Shown one piece after another: positions 44,876 through 57,324 of a stretch of 64,000 nt of DNA. The stretch lies in NCBI RefSeq assembly GCF_000204055.1, contig NW_006768803.1, positions 661,607-725,606 of the forward strand. Direction: 5' to 3'. How positions within the stretch are numbered: the first letter of the stretch is position 1; each line of letters starts with the position of its first letter. The translations under genes and the position numbers were made by a program. Under the pieces are notes generated by a model that saw nothing but the letters and a program-made list of their open reading frames with translations, had not been told where the DNA came from and ran no database searches. Source of the stretch: Melampsora larici-populina 98AG31 (Eukaryota; Basidiomycota; Pucciniomycetes; Pucciniales; Melampsoraceae).

Positions 44876-46169
44876 CTAGGCTTGCCTACGCGCCACAGGT
44901 GCATTAACATAATCATAGAACATCCTTTCAGCAATTTGATCTCTCTGTTCAGATGCTTGAGTACGCTGGGTAGGGTTAGGCTCAACCCAGTCAGGATCCA
45001 TGTTATTACCACCTAATCTGTTCTCCAATCTTTCTTTCAACATATACTCTTCGTAAAATTCATCTTCGCCGGTTTCAATTCGTATGATATTATGTAGTAC
45101 ACAACAAGCAATGACAATCATTACTTGTATCTTGTAAGGATAGGAAGGCATCGAAGCTAGGATCGGAAACCTCATCTTTGATACACCAAAGATCCGTTCG
45201 ATGATGATTCGAAGTGAGGAATGGCGATGGTTAAACAGCTCTTTAGGTGTCTGGGGTGTGAGACCGGAGTGTTTCCACTCCTTGAGGTGATATCGCACTG
45301 CTCGATAAGGGGCAAGAAAGCCAGGTACGTTGGCGTATCCAGCGTCGGCCACATAGAAGCGGTCTGAAAAGGATTGACAAATAAAAAGTCAATATGAATC
45401 AACTTGATATCAAAGTGAATGGCTTACCTTCTGGAACTACAAACCGTTGTTCTTCAAGGGCTCGGTGAAGAACACGCGCGTCGGCATGAGATCCTTCTAA
45501 ACCAGCATAAACGAAAGTAAACAACATGTTGAACGAACATCCGGCTAGGACATTCTGGCTGAGATCGCCTTTTCGGTTTCGATGAGGCGGATGACGGCTA
45601 GGTGGAACTACACAAGGAATATGGGTGCCATCAATGGCACCCACACACTTCTCGAAATAGGGGTACATTCGAGGGTTGTTCTGAATTTCCTTTGGGCAAA
45701 CCTCACCACCGGTAGGTTGTACTATGTAAATTGACTCAAGCGATGCAATTGCGTTGCAAACATTATTAAAGTACTTGCTGATGGTGTGTCCAGACCGTTG
45801 GAATCGTTCGCCAGCGAGACAATTCGTGCCGGAGTTACCAACAATGAATAAGAAGATCAAGACTTGTTCTTCCACCGTGACGCTTCGTTTCCGATGGATG
45901 ACAAGCTTGCCTTCAAGAGCTTTCATCAAGCCCTTGAAGGCGAGCTTGTCCATGCGACAAAGTTCCCGAAATCGAACATCGCTGCCTTCGAGGATCTCTT
46001 TCGTATATTGATTTCCTCAAAGCTTCGATGTTCTACATGGGATCTTCGGGCTTGATATCGATTCTAGGTAAGATTGGCCAGCTTGTATGATTGACTTTAG
46101 AAGCTGCATCGGACGTCGAAAGGATGACTGAGATGAATCATCAGAGGCAGTATCGGAAGAATCCGACAT
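44876..46169 (-). pseudogene. PIF/Harbinger DDE transposase with one in-frame stop
   Basis: Exons 46169-45428 and 45363-44876 join in phase (64-bp intron). Catalytic triad: VGAIDGTHIPCVVP (Asp), GSHADARVL (Asp) and IIIERIFGVSKMRF (Glu), followed by ILASMPSYP and CCVLHNI. The N-terminal exon opens MSDSSDTASDDSSQSS and runs in one frame except for a TGA at 46019-46017, between RTSKL and GNQYTKEI. A CGA to TGA change (C to T at CpG) would account for it. Without readthrough, the ATG at 45953 would give a truncated protein keeping the triad. Otherwise complete, so inactivation, if real, is recent. Confidence 0.88.
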
Positions 46170-46407
46170 GGTGAGGAGGATAGGAAGATGATGGTCATTG
46201 GGATCAGAAAAGTGATCCTCATGATCACTTTTCTATCGATCTGTCCTTAATGCTCATATAAGCAAACGCTTTATTCATCTCTTTTTCACAAATTCTCAGA
46301 AAACCTGAAATTTCGGTTTTCTGAGACAAAAACGCTTTTCTACATGTAGAAAAGCGCTCACACAGAACTCGATTTCTAGAAATCGGGACTAAGTAAACGC
46401 GCTCTAA

Positions 46408-47026
46408 GGGAGTGTAGTTCATTAAAGTTGGAATACAAATCCATCCCTAAAGTTCTTGAATAGATTGTCATGCCATGATATCTTTCTTGCCTTTAAACTC
46501 ATCAACTTTGATATGTTGTTCCTTGAAGTGTTTAAACCTCCTTGATCTGTGAAGGGTTAGTTTAGATTCTGGACCATACATACACGAATACCATTATTCA
46601 AGTTCCTCAACACTTGATTTGAGTGCTCAAAGTCAAAAAAGTGAAACATTCTAATTTCTAATATGAAGGTAAAAAAAGCAAGATATAAAGATATATAAGT
46701 ATATATATATGAAGAAAGCATCTCACATATACAATTTTGTTTTTCTTTCATGCTTTTCCCCAAAAAATCAAAACAAAAACAAAATAATGAAAGAAAAGAT
46801 TTTGTTGTTTTTTTCGTTGCGAGAGCGCCATTGTTTTCTTCATATCTGATTTCAAAACACACACACACACACGTCTTTTGCATCCAATCATTTCAATCAA
46901 TTCAATTCAATCAATCACACAAACAAACAAAAGAACATTAACTTTTATCATCAACGGTGTGTGATCTTTTTTCTTTCTCTAGTTTCAATGCTATGAATCA
47001 AAGAGTAGTAATTTAAGTTTTTGAGT
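46408..47026. other. Intergenic, nothing recognised
   Basis: 3' side of the Stm1-like gene. Contains a short (CA)n run near 46857-46872. No gene supported. Confidence 0.4.
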
Positions 47027-48616
47027 TTAACTTAAGCTAGGGAACGCATTGGCGTCTTCAGCATTAAATTCTTTTGCTCTACCACCATTTCCACCACCAT
47101 TCCCACCAAATCCACCTCTTCCTCGACCACCTCGACCACCACCACGTCCACCACGTCCAAATTCTCTTGGTTCACCATTATCTCTTCCACCACGTCCACC
47201 ACCACGTCCACCACGTTCACCTCCAGTTCGTGGTGGTCGGTATCCCAATGGTTCAACTTCAATATAAGTCTTTTCCTTGTTCTTCTTGTTGCTAGAAGCG
47301 TTGCTGGCTTTCTTTTCCTGTAAGAATGAAAGTTACACAAAAATCAGCTGAGGCCAACTCGAGTAACAAATGAACAGAAAGATAAGTTCATACCTTGTTA
47401 ACTTGGAAGAAAACCTCTTCCTGTTCAGCACCTTTGACTAATTGAACGGCACCTTTCCATTGACTTTCATCCGCACCTTCATTAGGTTTTCGTGCTTCTT
47501 TCTTGCCAATCAAGGGACTGATAGCAGCAGCTTTCTCAGCTAGGTATTCTTCAAAGGTCTTTGTTTTGTCTTCTTCTTCAACAGGTTTTTCATTGCTGTC
47601 AGGAGTACCGGCCTCGCCTGCTCCCCAATCGGCTTTTCCGTTAACGGCTGGTGAACCTTCTTCGGTCTGAATAAGGCGATTAGGTTAGATAACATTGTAA
47701 ATTGACAATTTGAATCGCGTTAAAATAAAGACGTACCACACCAGCGCCCCATCCTTCATCAGCACCTTCAGGTACTTTGGGCGAGATGGCAGCCTAAACA
47801 AATTTGTAAAGGACATATCAGAGTTAGCCATTCGATACAGATCAAGTCAAAGTGCACAGCAACATTAGTATATAAAATTATTCGAACCTTGGCATCACCC
47901 CATCCTTCGGTCTCAGCTTGAAGTTCTTGTTTACCTTCTTCGGCACCCCAGCCTGAGGCGACTTTACGATCAGTGTCGCTGTAGAATAAAAGAACGAGAA
48001 CCTTGATGAGTTCCGGATGACACGTCATATAAAGCAAGCCAAAATGACTGACTGAACACCAGTGGTGCTGTGACGGTCAGGGCGATCATCAAATCGACCA
48101 CCACCCCGACCTCGGCCTGCACCTCGGCCGCGACCACCACGACCACGTGGGCCACCACCTCCACCACGACCTATGCAATCAAAACACAATCAGATTAACG
48201 ACTATACAGATCAAGAAACCGATCCGATAGATCTCCACTCACGTTCACCTCGATCATCACGACCATTGTTGGTGAACCCAGCGGCTTTAGCACCGATCAC
48301 TTCGACTTCACCGATCGGAGCAGCACTAGGTGCACCACCATAAACCTTTCGGGGTCCACCTCGGGATGGGTAATCACCTCGATCACGCTTGGGTTGCTGT
48401 TGGGCTGTGTTGGGTTTCTTCACAGGAGCAACGGCTGGGGTTGGTGCTTTGACCATTGGTCGACCTCCTTCATCATCGGAGTCACCTATATATCCAGAAA
48501 AAGGTTTAGTCAGTAACTTGATCGGGATCGATATCGAAAACGGAAAAGATGAAGTGAATTGATGATAGCTTACCTCCGCTCAGAAGAGCAAATGGGTTCG
48601 AACTGATCGTCGACAT
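47027..48616 (-). CDS. Stm1/SERBP1 (HABP4)-family ribosome-binding RGG protein
   Basis: Family members bind 80S ribosomes and mRNA, clamping idle ribosomes during stress; cytoplasmic. Seven exons in phase: 48616-48574, 48485-48243, 48170-48053, 47978-47888, 47793-47737, 47666-47394 and 47317-47027; 371 residues. It opens MSTISSNPFALLSGGDSDDE (the Stm1 N-terminal NPFALL motif). RG-rich region 1 follows around residues 95-125, then FDDRPDRHSTTGVHDTDRKV and GWG repeats, matching the SERBP1 core (RHS.TG..D..KK..GWG). Next come TFEEYLAEKA, LIGKKEARKPNEGADESQW and a C-terminal RGG box (GGRGGGRGGR). Last residues AFPSLS. Donor GTCAGT of exon 3 was chosen because it keeps the core in frame. Confidence 0.92.
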
Positions 48617-49931
48617 TAGGTTTGTTTGAGTGGCAAAGGTTTTTCAAGGATGGTAGGGAGATGTAATGATAGAGGGAAGTCGAATTGGCTGCTTTTTACT
48701 GGTTAAAGCAGCTCGCAAACCTTACTTCTGTTGAATTAGAAACCCAAAGTTGAAATAGCCAAAAAGAAAAAAGGAAAAAAGTGTAAGTCCGATGAAAAAG
48801 GGTTGTTAATGATCAAAGGGTTTTGGTAAAATGAGAAATACGGTTTTTGAAGTGAATCAGAAGACAAGGTTTTGAAAGAAAGAAAAAAGGAATCGATTTG
48901 ATTGAAGGGACAACGTACCAGATCGGTAATGTTCAATGCGTGAAGTAAGAGAATAAAAAAGATTTCTAGCCTCGTTAATCTTCAAGTTTAGCTGACTTAA
49001 AGGTGTGTTTCCTTGCAAACTCTTTTCTTGAACTGAATCGAGTCTTGTACGCTAAAAGTTGATGTTGATGATAGACTCAGAGGGAACAAAGGTTTCAAGT
49101 GGTGTAGCAATAAAGATTTCTGTCAAGCTTTTCGATTGAAATTCTCTTTACCACAACTTCAACTTGATCGTGTCTCTGTCACCAAATCAGTGGCAAAACA
49201 CTCAATTCCAAAACTCAGGTGTCACCAAAACCATTTCGTTGCCAACTCTTTTAGGTCAAAATGGTCTTGTTCAAAATTCTGATATATTCATCACTTTATC
49301 AATGCAATCCTTTCTTTTTATGTTGGCCAATCTATTGAAGTTTAATCATACCCAGCCCATGATTCATAAGGGTCTCTTTGATGGATGCGGTTCGGTCTGT
49401 GCACTCGTGACATATTTCTATCCAATCTCACCATCTGCGCGTCATTTTCCCCGAAGTAGCAAACCTATATGTCAGCCCGCAGCAATCTCACGTGAGGTTT
49501 GCCTGGCACCGCCTCGCTCGACCACGGTTCACGTCCTGTGACAGGTGAGCCTCTGTGAACCGTGAGGCATGTCACGGTTTCGGTCCAGCCTGGTCCACTC
49601 AAACGGCAAGCAATGGGAAGATGCGGCACCCGCACGGGCAAGTCATGAATGAAGAATTTCAAATTGAGTCTTGGAGTTGTTTGAATCATCAACGAGTTCA
49701 TCAAATTCATTCAAACAGCGAATACAAAAATCTATCCCAACAGTCACGTCACAAACATTAGACATTACAAGACAATGAGCAAACAACAAGTTAAGCAAGT
49801 TAATAGAAAACAAAGATGAAAACAAGATTAAAACAATTATAGATAGATGCGATAGATATTCGAATTTAAAGAGTTCAATTGCTAAATAGTGTAAATCGAA
49901 ACAAAAAATGAATAACAAAAGGGAAAAAAGT
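48617..49931. other. Promoter region and intergenic sequence
   Basis: 48617-49000 is the 5' region of the Stm1-like gene. 49440-49640 is more GC-rich with imperfect inverted motifs (CACGGTTCACG/CTGTGAACCGTG) and may be a transposon remnant. No gene supported. Confidence 0.35.
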
Positions 49932-50902
49932 TTATAGGAAGATTGAAAACCATGAAATCAAACCAAAGAAAACCAAAATACAAAATTTATTTTTCTTTGA
50001 ATTAGGAATAAATTGATAAGTATTAGTAGCAGAAGAAACCATGACTGTAACAGTTGCAACAGCAGGACCTAAAGTGATCGTACGAGCTGGTGCATCATTT
50101 GACCATGTACTTTTCGTCCCGAGCGAAGAAAAAAAACAAGGAGACCGAATGAGTTTGATGATAAATTTCGGAAAAGCAAAAAGAAAAAAAAGAAAGATTT
50201 GGGAACATACGCATTTTTGTATGGTGGTCCATTACACATATTAGAAGAAATGATTTGACATCTACATTGAGTACAAGCTGAATCCATACAATGAGCGTAC
50301 CAACCATTTTGTTGAACTAGAAAAAAATCCAATCAACTAGAATTAGTGTTTTTTCTTTTATCAAATGATTGAAAGAAACATTTTTTGGGGAAAGCTTACA
50401 ATTTGGACAAACTGAATTACATGCCATATCAGACCAACAAGCGGAAACAGAACCAGGATCAATAATCGGCCAACCACCAGTACTAAGTTGAGTATTAGTA
50501 GGAGGAGGAACAGTCAGAGTTACAACTACAGGTGTAGCAACTGCAGCCTAATCATCAAAAAAAAGGTAAACTCATCAATCATCAATCCAAAAAAGGGAAA
50601 AAAAATCTTGCAGATATGAGAGGCAGGAAATACTTAACTATAGGTATAACAGTTACAACAGTAACGATTTCAAGTGCGATAATCACATCTTGTCGTTTCC
50701 ATAAACTTGGTTTAGATAATGCTACATCTAACTCGGTAGTTTTGGTTGGGAAATCGGTTTGAGTAGGTAAGAATGGGAATAGTTTTCCTTGACCTCTGAA
50801 AGGGGTTTGGAATTGATAATTTGGTAATGGGACTTGGAATGATGGTTTGACTGTTATTGGGGTCGGAATTGTTGGAGTGGTTAGGTTTGTTAATCCGAAC
50901 AT
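49932..50902 (-). CDS. Cys-rich membrane or surface protein, two hydrophobic segments
   Basis: No family recognised. Exons 50902-50639, 50547-50400, 50316-50211 and 50109-49932 fit in phase (introns 91, 83 and 101 bp); 231 residues. Residues 1-70 are Pro/Thr-rich, then WKRQ precedes a long hydrophobic stretch (DVIIALEIVTVVTVIPIAAV onwards), likely a signal anchor; the KR could be a Kex2-type site. An eight-Cys domain follows (ACWSDMACNSVCPN..YAHCMDSACTQCRCQ..NMC), then PARTITLGPAVATVTVMVSS, and a C-terminal tail FCILVFFGLISWFSIFL that could anchor it in a membrane. Surface exposure of the Cys domain is inferred. A missing 5' exon with a signal peptide cannot be excluded. Confidence 0.68.
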
Positions 50903-53900
50903 TTCGGTCTCTTTAAGTTGAGTTATCTTTTTTTGGAATTCGGGATTGATTGGATTATTCGATCGCTCGTTCGCTTCGTTGTTATGTGTTTTGGTGGTTT
51001 ATCTACTTTTTGGTGGTGAACGTGGTATGTATAGAAAGACTCTTTACTGAAAAAGTAGAAACAGTGCGAAAAAGAATAAGACATCAAAAACTTCACGTCG
51101 ACTTTTGAATTCAAACACTACAAAGAAAACAACTTACCAAAGGAAATTTTGCGTGATATGGGGTTCGTGAAATTCAGAAGATGCTTTTTGTACTGCAACT
51201 TGTAGAAGATGAAATCAAGAACAAAATCTGAAATTTATTAAGATTTTTTTAAAGTTTGGAAGAAACTTGATCGAACCAAAGCATATGTAGTGTCAAGAAC
51301 GCGTCTTGTTTGTTTGTTTTGATTTGTTTGTTTATTTTGTATGTAGTTCAAAACCTTGGCGCGACGATCACGTGATTCTCAAAACATTGGGGCAGATCAT
51401 GACTCATGAGCGGCTAGGATGAGAGTACAATGCGAGTGCGTGCGAGTCCAAGTGGGTGCGGGTGGATCTAACCGCTCCGACGCAGCTGCTTGATTTGTTC
51501 GCTTTGGGCCATGGAAACACATGAGGCCCCTTTCTGGAATCAAATCCATATACTGTCACACAACATCTCACCATGTCACCGCATTCAGCTGAAGAGATAA
51601 TTGAGTATTGCATCACTGAAGAACATCCTGTGGTGACTGACATACCTGCAGTGCTTTTCAAGAACTTTTCAGAAAGTCTTGAGAGTGCAATAAGTTGGCT
51701 CAACGTCAGAGTATCATACATTTGGCGGTCTGGCGTAGATAACTGGTCAACCAAATCACGGAGCAGCATGCCAGAAGCAATGATGAAGATTAAAGAGGAT
51801 GAGGTATAGTGTTGTCTGATTTGCTTTGAATGTTCTTGAATGAGCTTTAAAAGTGGTTAGGGAAGAGTTGAAATTTTGATGGAATATGAGCCAACTTGTA
51901 TGTTGGATGCTAATTTCTCCTTCCCATAAGTGAAGGCTTTGCAAGTGGGGAGGTTTTTGCACTGTTGGTAATTAGGTTGGGTTGATTGCATATCAAAGTG
52001 GGTCAATTCTCTCAAGCTTAGTCCTAAATCATTTGCAAATACTTATATATCCCCTCCCATCAGGGTACTGGAGAACCGGATCTAACCTCCCATCAAGGCT
52101 CAGAGGCTCATGTGGCTGAAAAAATTCAAGGATCAATTGTCTATAATGGGGTATTAGTAACATGGAACTTACTTGGTGGGTACTATAAGGACCATGTCAT
52201 ACAAGCATCACATGAATGATCAAGTGGGGGAATAGAGGAGCAATAGAAGTATTGGTGGATAGGATAAGGTCATGCAAATATATACAAAGCATTGGTCTGG
52301 CATTACACATTGGGCAATGTAGTCCTGACAAGCTGTACTGAATGTTCTCACATCATATACAGATGAGCAAGTAGCAACTGCTTCGTTGGGCTGTGTTGGG
52401 CCACTCACATCATACATGTGCCTGTTTTGCAAACACTTGCATGTTGTTTCCCCCTTCAAATTCTCTGGCTAGGAGTGGGTATTGGTAGGAGATCAACATA
52501 CATTTGTCATTGCTCTGGAATCCACCAGTTCTCAGCTCAACTTTTCTACCTTTGCCAGAAAGCAAAATAATAATATGTGTTGTTGAGTTTTTGAACCAAT
52601 TTCTCTAGTGCAACAGCCAATGAACCAGTGTTGGGGGACATTAGTGATTGGGCAACAAAGTCAGTGGACCAGCCTGTAAGCCCTCTGAGCATGATAATTT
52701 CATGGATTTAGCAATGCTCTACAAGTTTGTTCTGATTTCCCCCTACATACAACTTGTTGCAAAGAGCAAACATGTGAAAGGTGGCTTTAGCACATCTTCT
52801 GAGGTGGTCTTTTCAGGGACAGGTCTGGATTTTACGCAGAAATGCTCTGCAAGGATCTCAGATCATAGGAGCAATACACCACCCAACAATTCTCAGCTTC
52901 TTTTCAGAACAATAAAAACTTTGTGGTGTTTGTGGTCTTTTAAACAGGGATCCATGAGAACTCAAGCAGGTGTCCAAATGCACTGAATTGAAACCATCAT
53001 CTCTGGGCCTGAACTTTTCTCAACCCCTCTTGATGATCTCAGTGTTCTTGAAGAGGGCTTTTTCCACTACTCTGAAAGTCAAGTTATCAACTCCAATCTA
53101 ACTGGAAAAATAGGAGACCATGCAAAAGAATATTTCACTCACATACATTAATGTGTCTCACAAGGTAATTTTTACCTAAATATGTTCAATGGGAAGTCTA
53201 CTCCAAGTTTTCCAAACTCATGGCCACCTCCAGAATGAGTTCTGATCTAACCTCATTGCATACCTACTTTCAAACCTGAGTCTCAAGTGATAAATAGATT
53301 TTTCTATTGGCTTGGAAGATATTGAGTGTGTCTTTAAAACTGTTAGGTTGTCCTTCATGGTACCTTTTTTACTTCAGTCTCAGATGTGTTAAATGGTGAT
53401 GATGAAGGAAGAAACTCATGTTTCAGAATGTACCAATTAACCCTTCAAGGACCCAGGAGCGCAGCTCTAGATATATATGATGAAAGCTGTTTCTTTGGGC
53501 CTTGAGCTCTAAACTACTACACACCAGGACTTGCCTTTAGGTCTCAATCACCTGAAAAGATCTGCGTGCACGAGGGATATCAAAAAAAAATCAAGATCCT
53601 CTCCACTCGCCTTGCCTCACTGTGGCTTAAAATGTAAAAGTTATATAAATCATCACACAAATTCGTCTTGTGATTCTAATGAGTATGTGAAAAGTGCTTA
53701 TGTTGATGTTTTATTATTAAATAATAAAGTCATCATACATATATATAATCATTTGCATGTTGTTTCAAGTCCAATCAAACCTTGCGAAAAAAAAATTAAA
53801 GAACTCGATCTGCGATTAATTAAAACCTTTGTTCAAGCTTATCATTTGGTTTTCAAATTTATTTACATACTCATCAAGCACATCTTTAGAATCCTGTATA

Positions 53901-54139
53901 TACCATTGATATCGGGGTCGAAAAGTATCAGGTCGGCCCGTTTGAAAGATAACTCGGTATTTCTCGGTCCCGACTCGAATTCATTTCACCGTGCCTTCCC
54001 GAGGAGTGAGCTTTCGATCATCATCATCATCATCATCATCCCAATCGATTCTCAAGTCCACCGAAAGAAAACAAAAAGAAACCAAGGAACCAAAAAGAAA
54101 AGGAGCACAAACTATCATCAGATCAAGCATCGGAAAAAA
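50903..54139. other. Gene-poor 3.2 kb
   Basis: No supported gene. The plus-strand frame 53531-54139 upstream of the NDUFA5-type gene contains an ATC repeat (54014-54040) and is most likely 5' UTR/promoter. The frame 51573-51809 has no recognisable domain. Confidence 0.4.
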
Positions 54140-55131
54140 ATGTTATTAAACCTTTCTCAACGTTCGGTTCTGTTGGTTCGATCTTGTAGAACTAATCTAC
54201 ATAATGTACCAAGTTCAATCGTAAGTTTAAATTTCTTTTTTGATTTTCAAAAGAATTAAAAATAAACCGTCAAGAAGATACTCCACGAAAAAATCCAAAC
54301 CACAAACCAAATGAAGTTTCGAATACTGACGATCTTACCTGAATCCAAAGCAGATCACATCCCACAGCAGCACCAGAAAAGCCTCCACCACCAGTCCCGA
54401 TCCGATGAGCTTCAAACTCCCAAGCACAGAATCCGAAGTAGCCGAACTACTAGCCAGTTCCAAAACCCCGCAAGAAAGACGCGAGATCTTTCAAGCGCTT
54501 CTAGGCACTCAATCCAACCCTATCCCACCCTTACCATCGATACCTAAATCATCAAGCGGTGTACATTTAATTCCTATTGGTCGAAAGAAACTTACCACAG
54601 ATCATACTGGAATCCAAGTCCATCATTCACCTTTTGAAGCTTTAAAAGAAACCTATTCAAATACACTTAAAACCTTACAAAACTTTCCAACCGCTTCAGT
54701 TTATCGTCAATCAGTCGAAAGTCTTACTCAACGAAACTTGGAGATCGTTCTTAAACATGAAGTGGGAAAAGCTGCTCATACTTCTCAAGAGATTGAAGAT
54801 TCAATTAAAGCTTTGGAAATCGAGTTGGGTGTGAACTTGGTTGAAGAAGCTATTGATCAAGCTAAAGATGAACATTCATTGGTTCTTTCACTTTACGATT
54901 CAGAAGCGTAAGTGTTTTTCATAAATTCATTGAACATCTTTTGGTTTGGTTTGGTGTTTTGATGATCTTGATCGATTTGAACTGACGTTTTTGTTTTCTT
55001 GAACTTCGCTTACAAATATCATTTAATCCATCCTGGGGGTCTTTAGTTGGTCTGATTTAATTGAAAAACCAAGTCCTGGTCAATGGGATTCATTCACTGT
55101 TCCTTCTTCTACTTCTTATCCAAAAGATTGA
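54140..55131 (+). CDS. NADH:ubiquinone oxidoreductase (complex I) NDUFA5-type subunit
   Basis: Accessory subunit of the matrix arm of mitochondrial complex I (29.9-kDa subunit in fungi). Exons 54140-54220, 54351-54907 and 55047-55131, phase-consistent; 240 residues. Exon 1 (MLLNLSQRSVLLVRSCRTNL) is an amphipathic mitochondrial presequence. The family domain starts around residue 90: TGIQVHHSPFEALKETYSNT, TLQNFPTASVYRQSVESLTQ, then EIVLKHEVG. An acidic helical region follows (IEDSIKALEIELGVNLVEEA) and the end WSDLIEKPSPGQWDSF. The acceptor at 54350 is chosen because it alone keeps exon 1 in frame without a stop. Fungal copies are longer than the animal protein, as here. Confidence 0.88.
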
Positions 55132-56194
55132 TTTTGATCATCCATCCATCTTCCCAAAAAAATTCTAAACTTGATTTTGGTTTTGGTTTTGGTTTTGGTT
55201 TTTTTTTTTTGTGGTTTTTGGTTTACTTTCCTCTGATTGTTAATTTCAAGTTTATCAATCTATACTTGAATGATACAGATCAATAAACACGACCAAAAAG
55301 AAGAGAAATGTAAATTGATTAGATTTTTGTTTGAAATATGAATTGGTTGATATGATTAACAAGATTCTTCTGAGTGCTTTGAATGAAAGATCTATACTAC
55401 AGCTTCATGGCCTAATCCGATCTGACACAATCTATTTGAACGGGAGTACTTTGGAGGTTAATGGTTTTCAACCCTTAAACCTCTAATGTATGCGCCCCGT
55501 AAGTTTCAAAAAGGGGTTGCTAAATCTATTCTTACCTCAATTTCTTCAGCTTAACCATGAGAAGTGTGATATTGCTTGAACTGCACTTCTGATAAGTTAT
55601 CAATACTCCTCGTGTTGATGACTCATATCTTGATGAATCAATTCATACATCATTCCAAAAAATCAATTCCCTAAACCTCTTTTTATGAATCATTCCAATT
55701 CCTTTCACAAAGAAAGAATACAAATCAAATCGAGTTTTTATCAATTTCAATTTGATTATCTAGGTATAGAAATACAACAACTTTCATTTAATCACTTTAT
55801 AACAAAAAAAAAGAAAAAAAGAAGGAAAAATCGGTTTATCAAATCGTTTGGTTTGTTTTAGGTCTTTCGTAAATCATTTTTAGTTTTTTGAACAACAGAT
55901 TTTACATTTTTTTTTATATTTGCATTTTGAAACATGGTGATTGTTTGGAAGGGGTTTTGGATACGGATAAAAAACGACAAGAAGTAAAGGATAAGGAAAA
56001 AAGAGAAAGGATAGGAAAGATTCAGGATCTTTGTAGATCTTCAAGAGTGTATTTGTACTATGTATCCTTGAATGGGTTATAATCCTTGAAGTAAATCAAT
56101 CCAATAAGTTCCAAGAATCGATTCGATAACCAAGAAACTAATCCATTAAGACCATCAGAATCATGAACCCAACTGATCAAAAAAATCATTTAAA
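55132..56194. other. Intergenic; (TTTTGG)n run
   Basis: Contains TTTTGG repeats at about 55175-55200 and A/T homopolymers. No gene supported. Confidence 0.4.
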
Positions 56195-57324
56195 TCAATT
56201 CCTTAAATGTTGGAATTGATGATGAAACTGAGGTAAAAGTTCTGTAGGTAAATCCAAGCCTGATCCCTCCCTACAGGAAACACCTAAAGACTCAACATCT
56301 ACTGAACTAATTGGAGTGGTAGTACTTGTTTCTGATCCATCAACATGACTCTCGACCGAATTTAAAGAAGAATTAGTGATCCTCTTATTATTTCGAGTTT
56401 CAATGCACTTAGAATTCTCGTTTAAAGATAATGAGTTTAATAAGTTATGATGGATTGATCGGTTTATAGATTGGTCTATAAGGTAAGATAAGTTTATGTT
56501 TTTTTCTTGATCGAATGTAGTAGAAGAAATAAAAATCAATTGAACATTTGAAGGGATATAATTCAATAATAAATTGAGTTCTGATATATAATGATGATTG
56601 ATTTTAGACGTGGTGGTATCTAATCTTAAATCGATGATTAANNNNNNNNNNNNNNNNNNNNNNNNNNNNNNNNNNNNNNNNNNNNNNNNNNNNNNNNNNN
56701 NNNNNNNNNNNNNNNNNNNNNNNNNNNNNNNNNNNNNNNNNCTCTTTAATTCCTCATCAAATTAACATATCCTCTTTTCAATTAAAATCAAAAGTTTATT
56801 TAAATTTGAAATTAAAAAATTAGGTGACAGTGTTGATGATGATAAGTTTTCAAGATCATTGAGTGTGTTCGAAAGTGATGATTGATCATTAAGTTCATAC
56901 AAACATATTTCTTGGATCCCATCAATTAAGCTTTTAATAGATTTTCCAAGTTGGTTTAATTTGACAGACGAAAGACAAACCAAAAGAGTAGAAGGATTAA
57001 GTTGGTTAGGGTTCCTTGAAAGCTTGGTAGGTTCGTATGAATTGATGATCGTCAGATTGATGATTCCAATTAGATATGATGTTGATGAGTTTGGATGGCA
57101 TGGTATGTATAATTCTAGATGATGGATCTTTAAGATGGTAGAAATGATTCGATGATCAAGTAATTGAGCTTCAAGTTCTCTATATAAGTAGTGTACACAC
57201 ATTCAAATTCATTGAAAGTCATTAGTGATTTGTTCTTTTTTTGATTTGGTTTGATGGTGATTGGAATGAGAAAGTGACTTACATGTTTTGGATTAACCTT
57301 GAATCTAATCCTAAACCTGACCAT
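56195..57324 (-). CDS. Unrecognised gene interrupted by the assembly gap
   Basis: Two long minus-strand frames flank the gap. Upstream side (57202-56762): includes DHRIISTILKIHHLELYIPC, SYLIGIINLTIINSYEP and LLVCLSSVKLNQLGKSIKSL, alternating hydrophobic residues typical of a folded protein. Downstream side: open from the gap edge (LIIDLRLDTT..ISELNLLLNYIPSNVQLIFI) to a stop at 56195. An ATG at 57324 starts MVRFRIRFK with nearby donors (GTTTAG, GTTAAT, GTAAGT), but the exact join to the exon beginning near 57187 is unresolved. It may be one gene or two. No family assigned; confidence that it codes rests on frame length and composition. Confidence 0.45.
56642..56741. other. Assembly gap (100 N)
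   Basis: Exactly 100 N, the conventional placeholder for a gap of unknown size, placed inside a probable gene. Confidence 0.99.

Larger units (their letters stand above)
42451..46404. mobile_element. PIF/Harbinger transposon, both genes present
   Basis: 3.95 kb, inverted ends GAGCGCGTTTACTT, flanked by the 3-bp duplication TAA (42448-42450, 46405-46407), as expected for PIF/Harbinger. Subterminal copies of a GATTTCT/AGAAATC palindrome and of CATTCTTGAAATCC lie just inside. It encodes the two usual proteins in convergent orientation: a Myb/SANT-like DNA-binding protein (plus) and a DDE transposase (minus). Confidence 0.93.

Noticed and set aside
47032..47340. Long frames opposite and beside the RGG exon
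   Set aside because: Shadows of the GC-rich RGG repeat of the Stm1-like gene in other frames.
53531..54139. Upstream extension of the NDUFA5-type frame
   Set aside because: Contains an ATC microsatellite and low-complexity Lys stretches; the ATG at 54140 begins a proper mitochondrial presequence.
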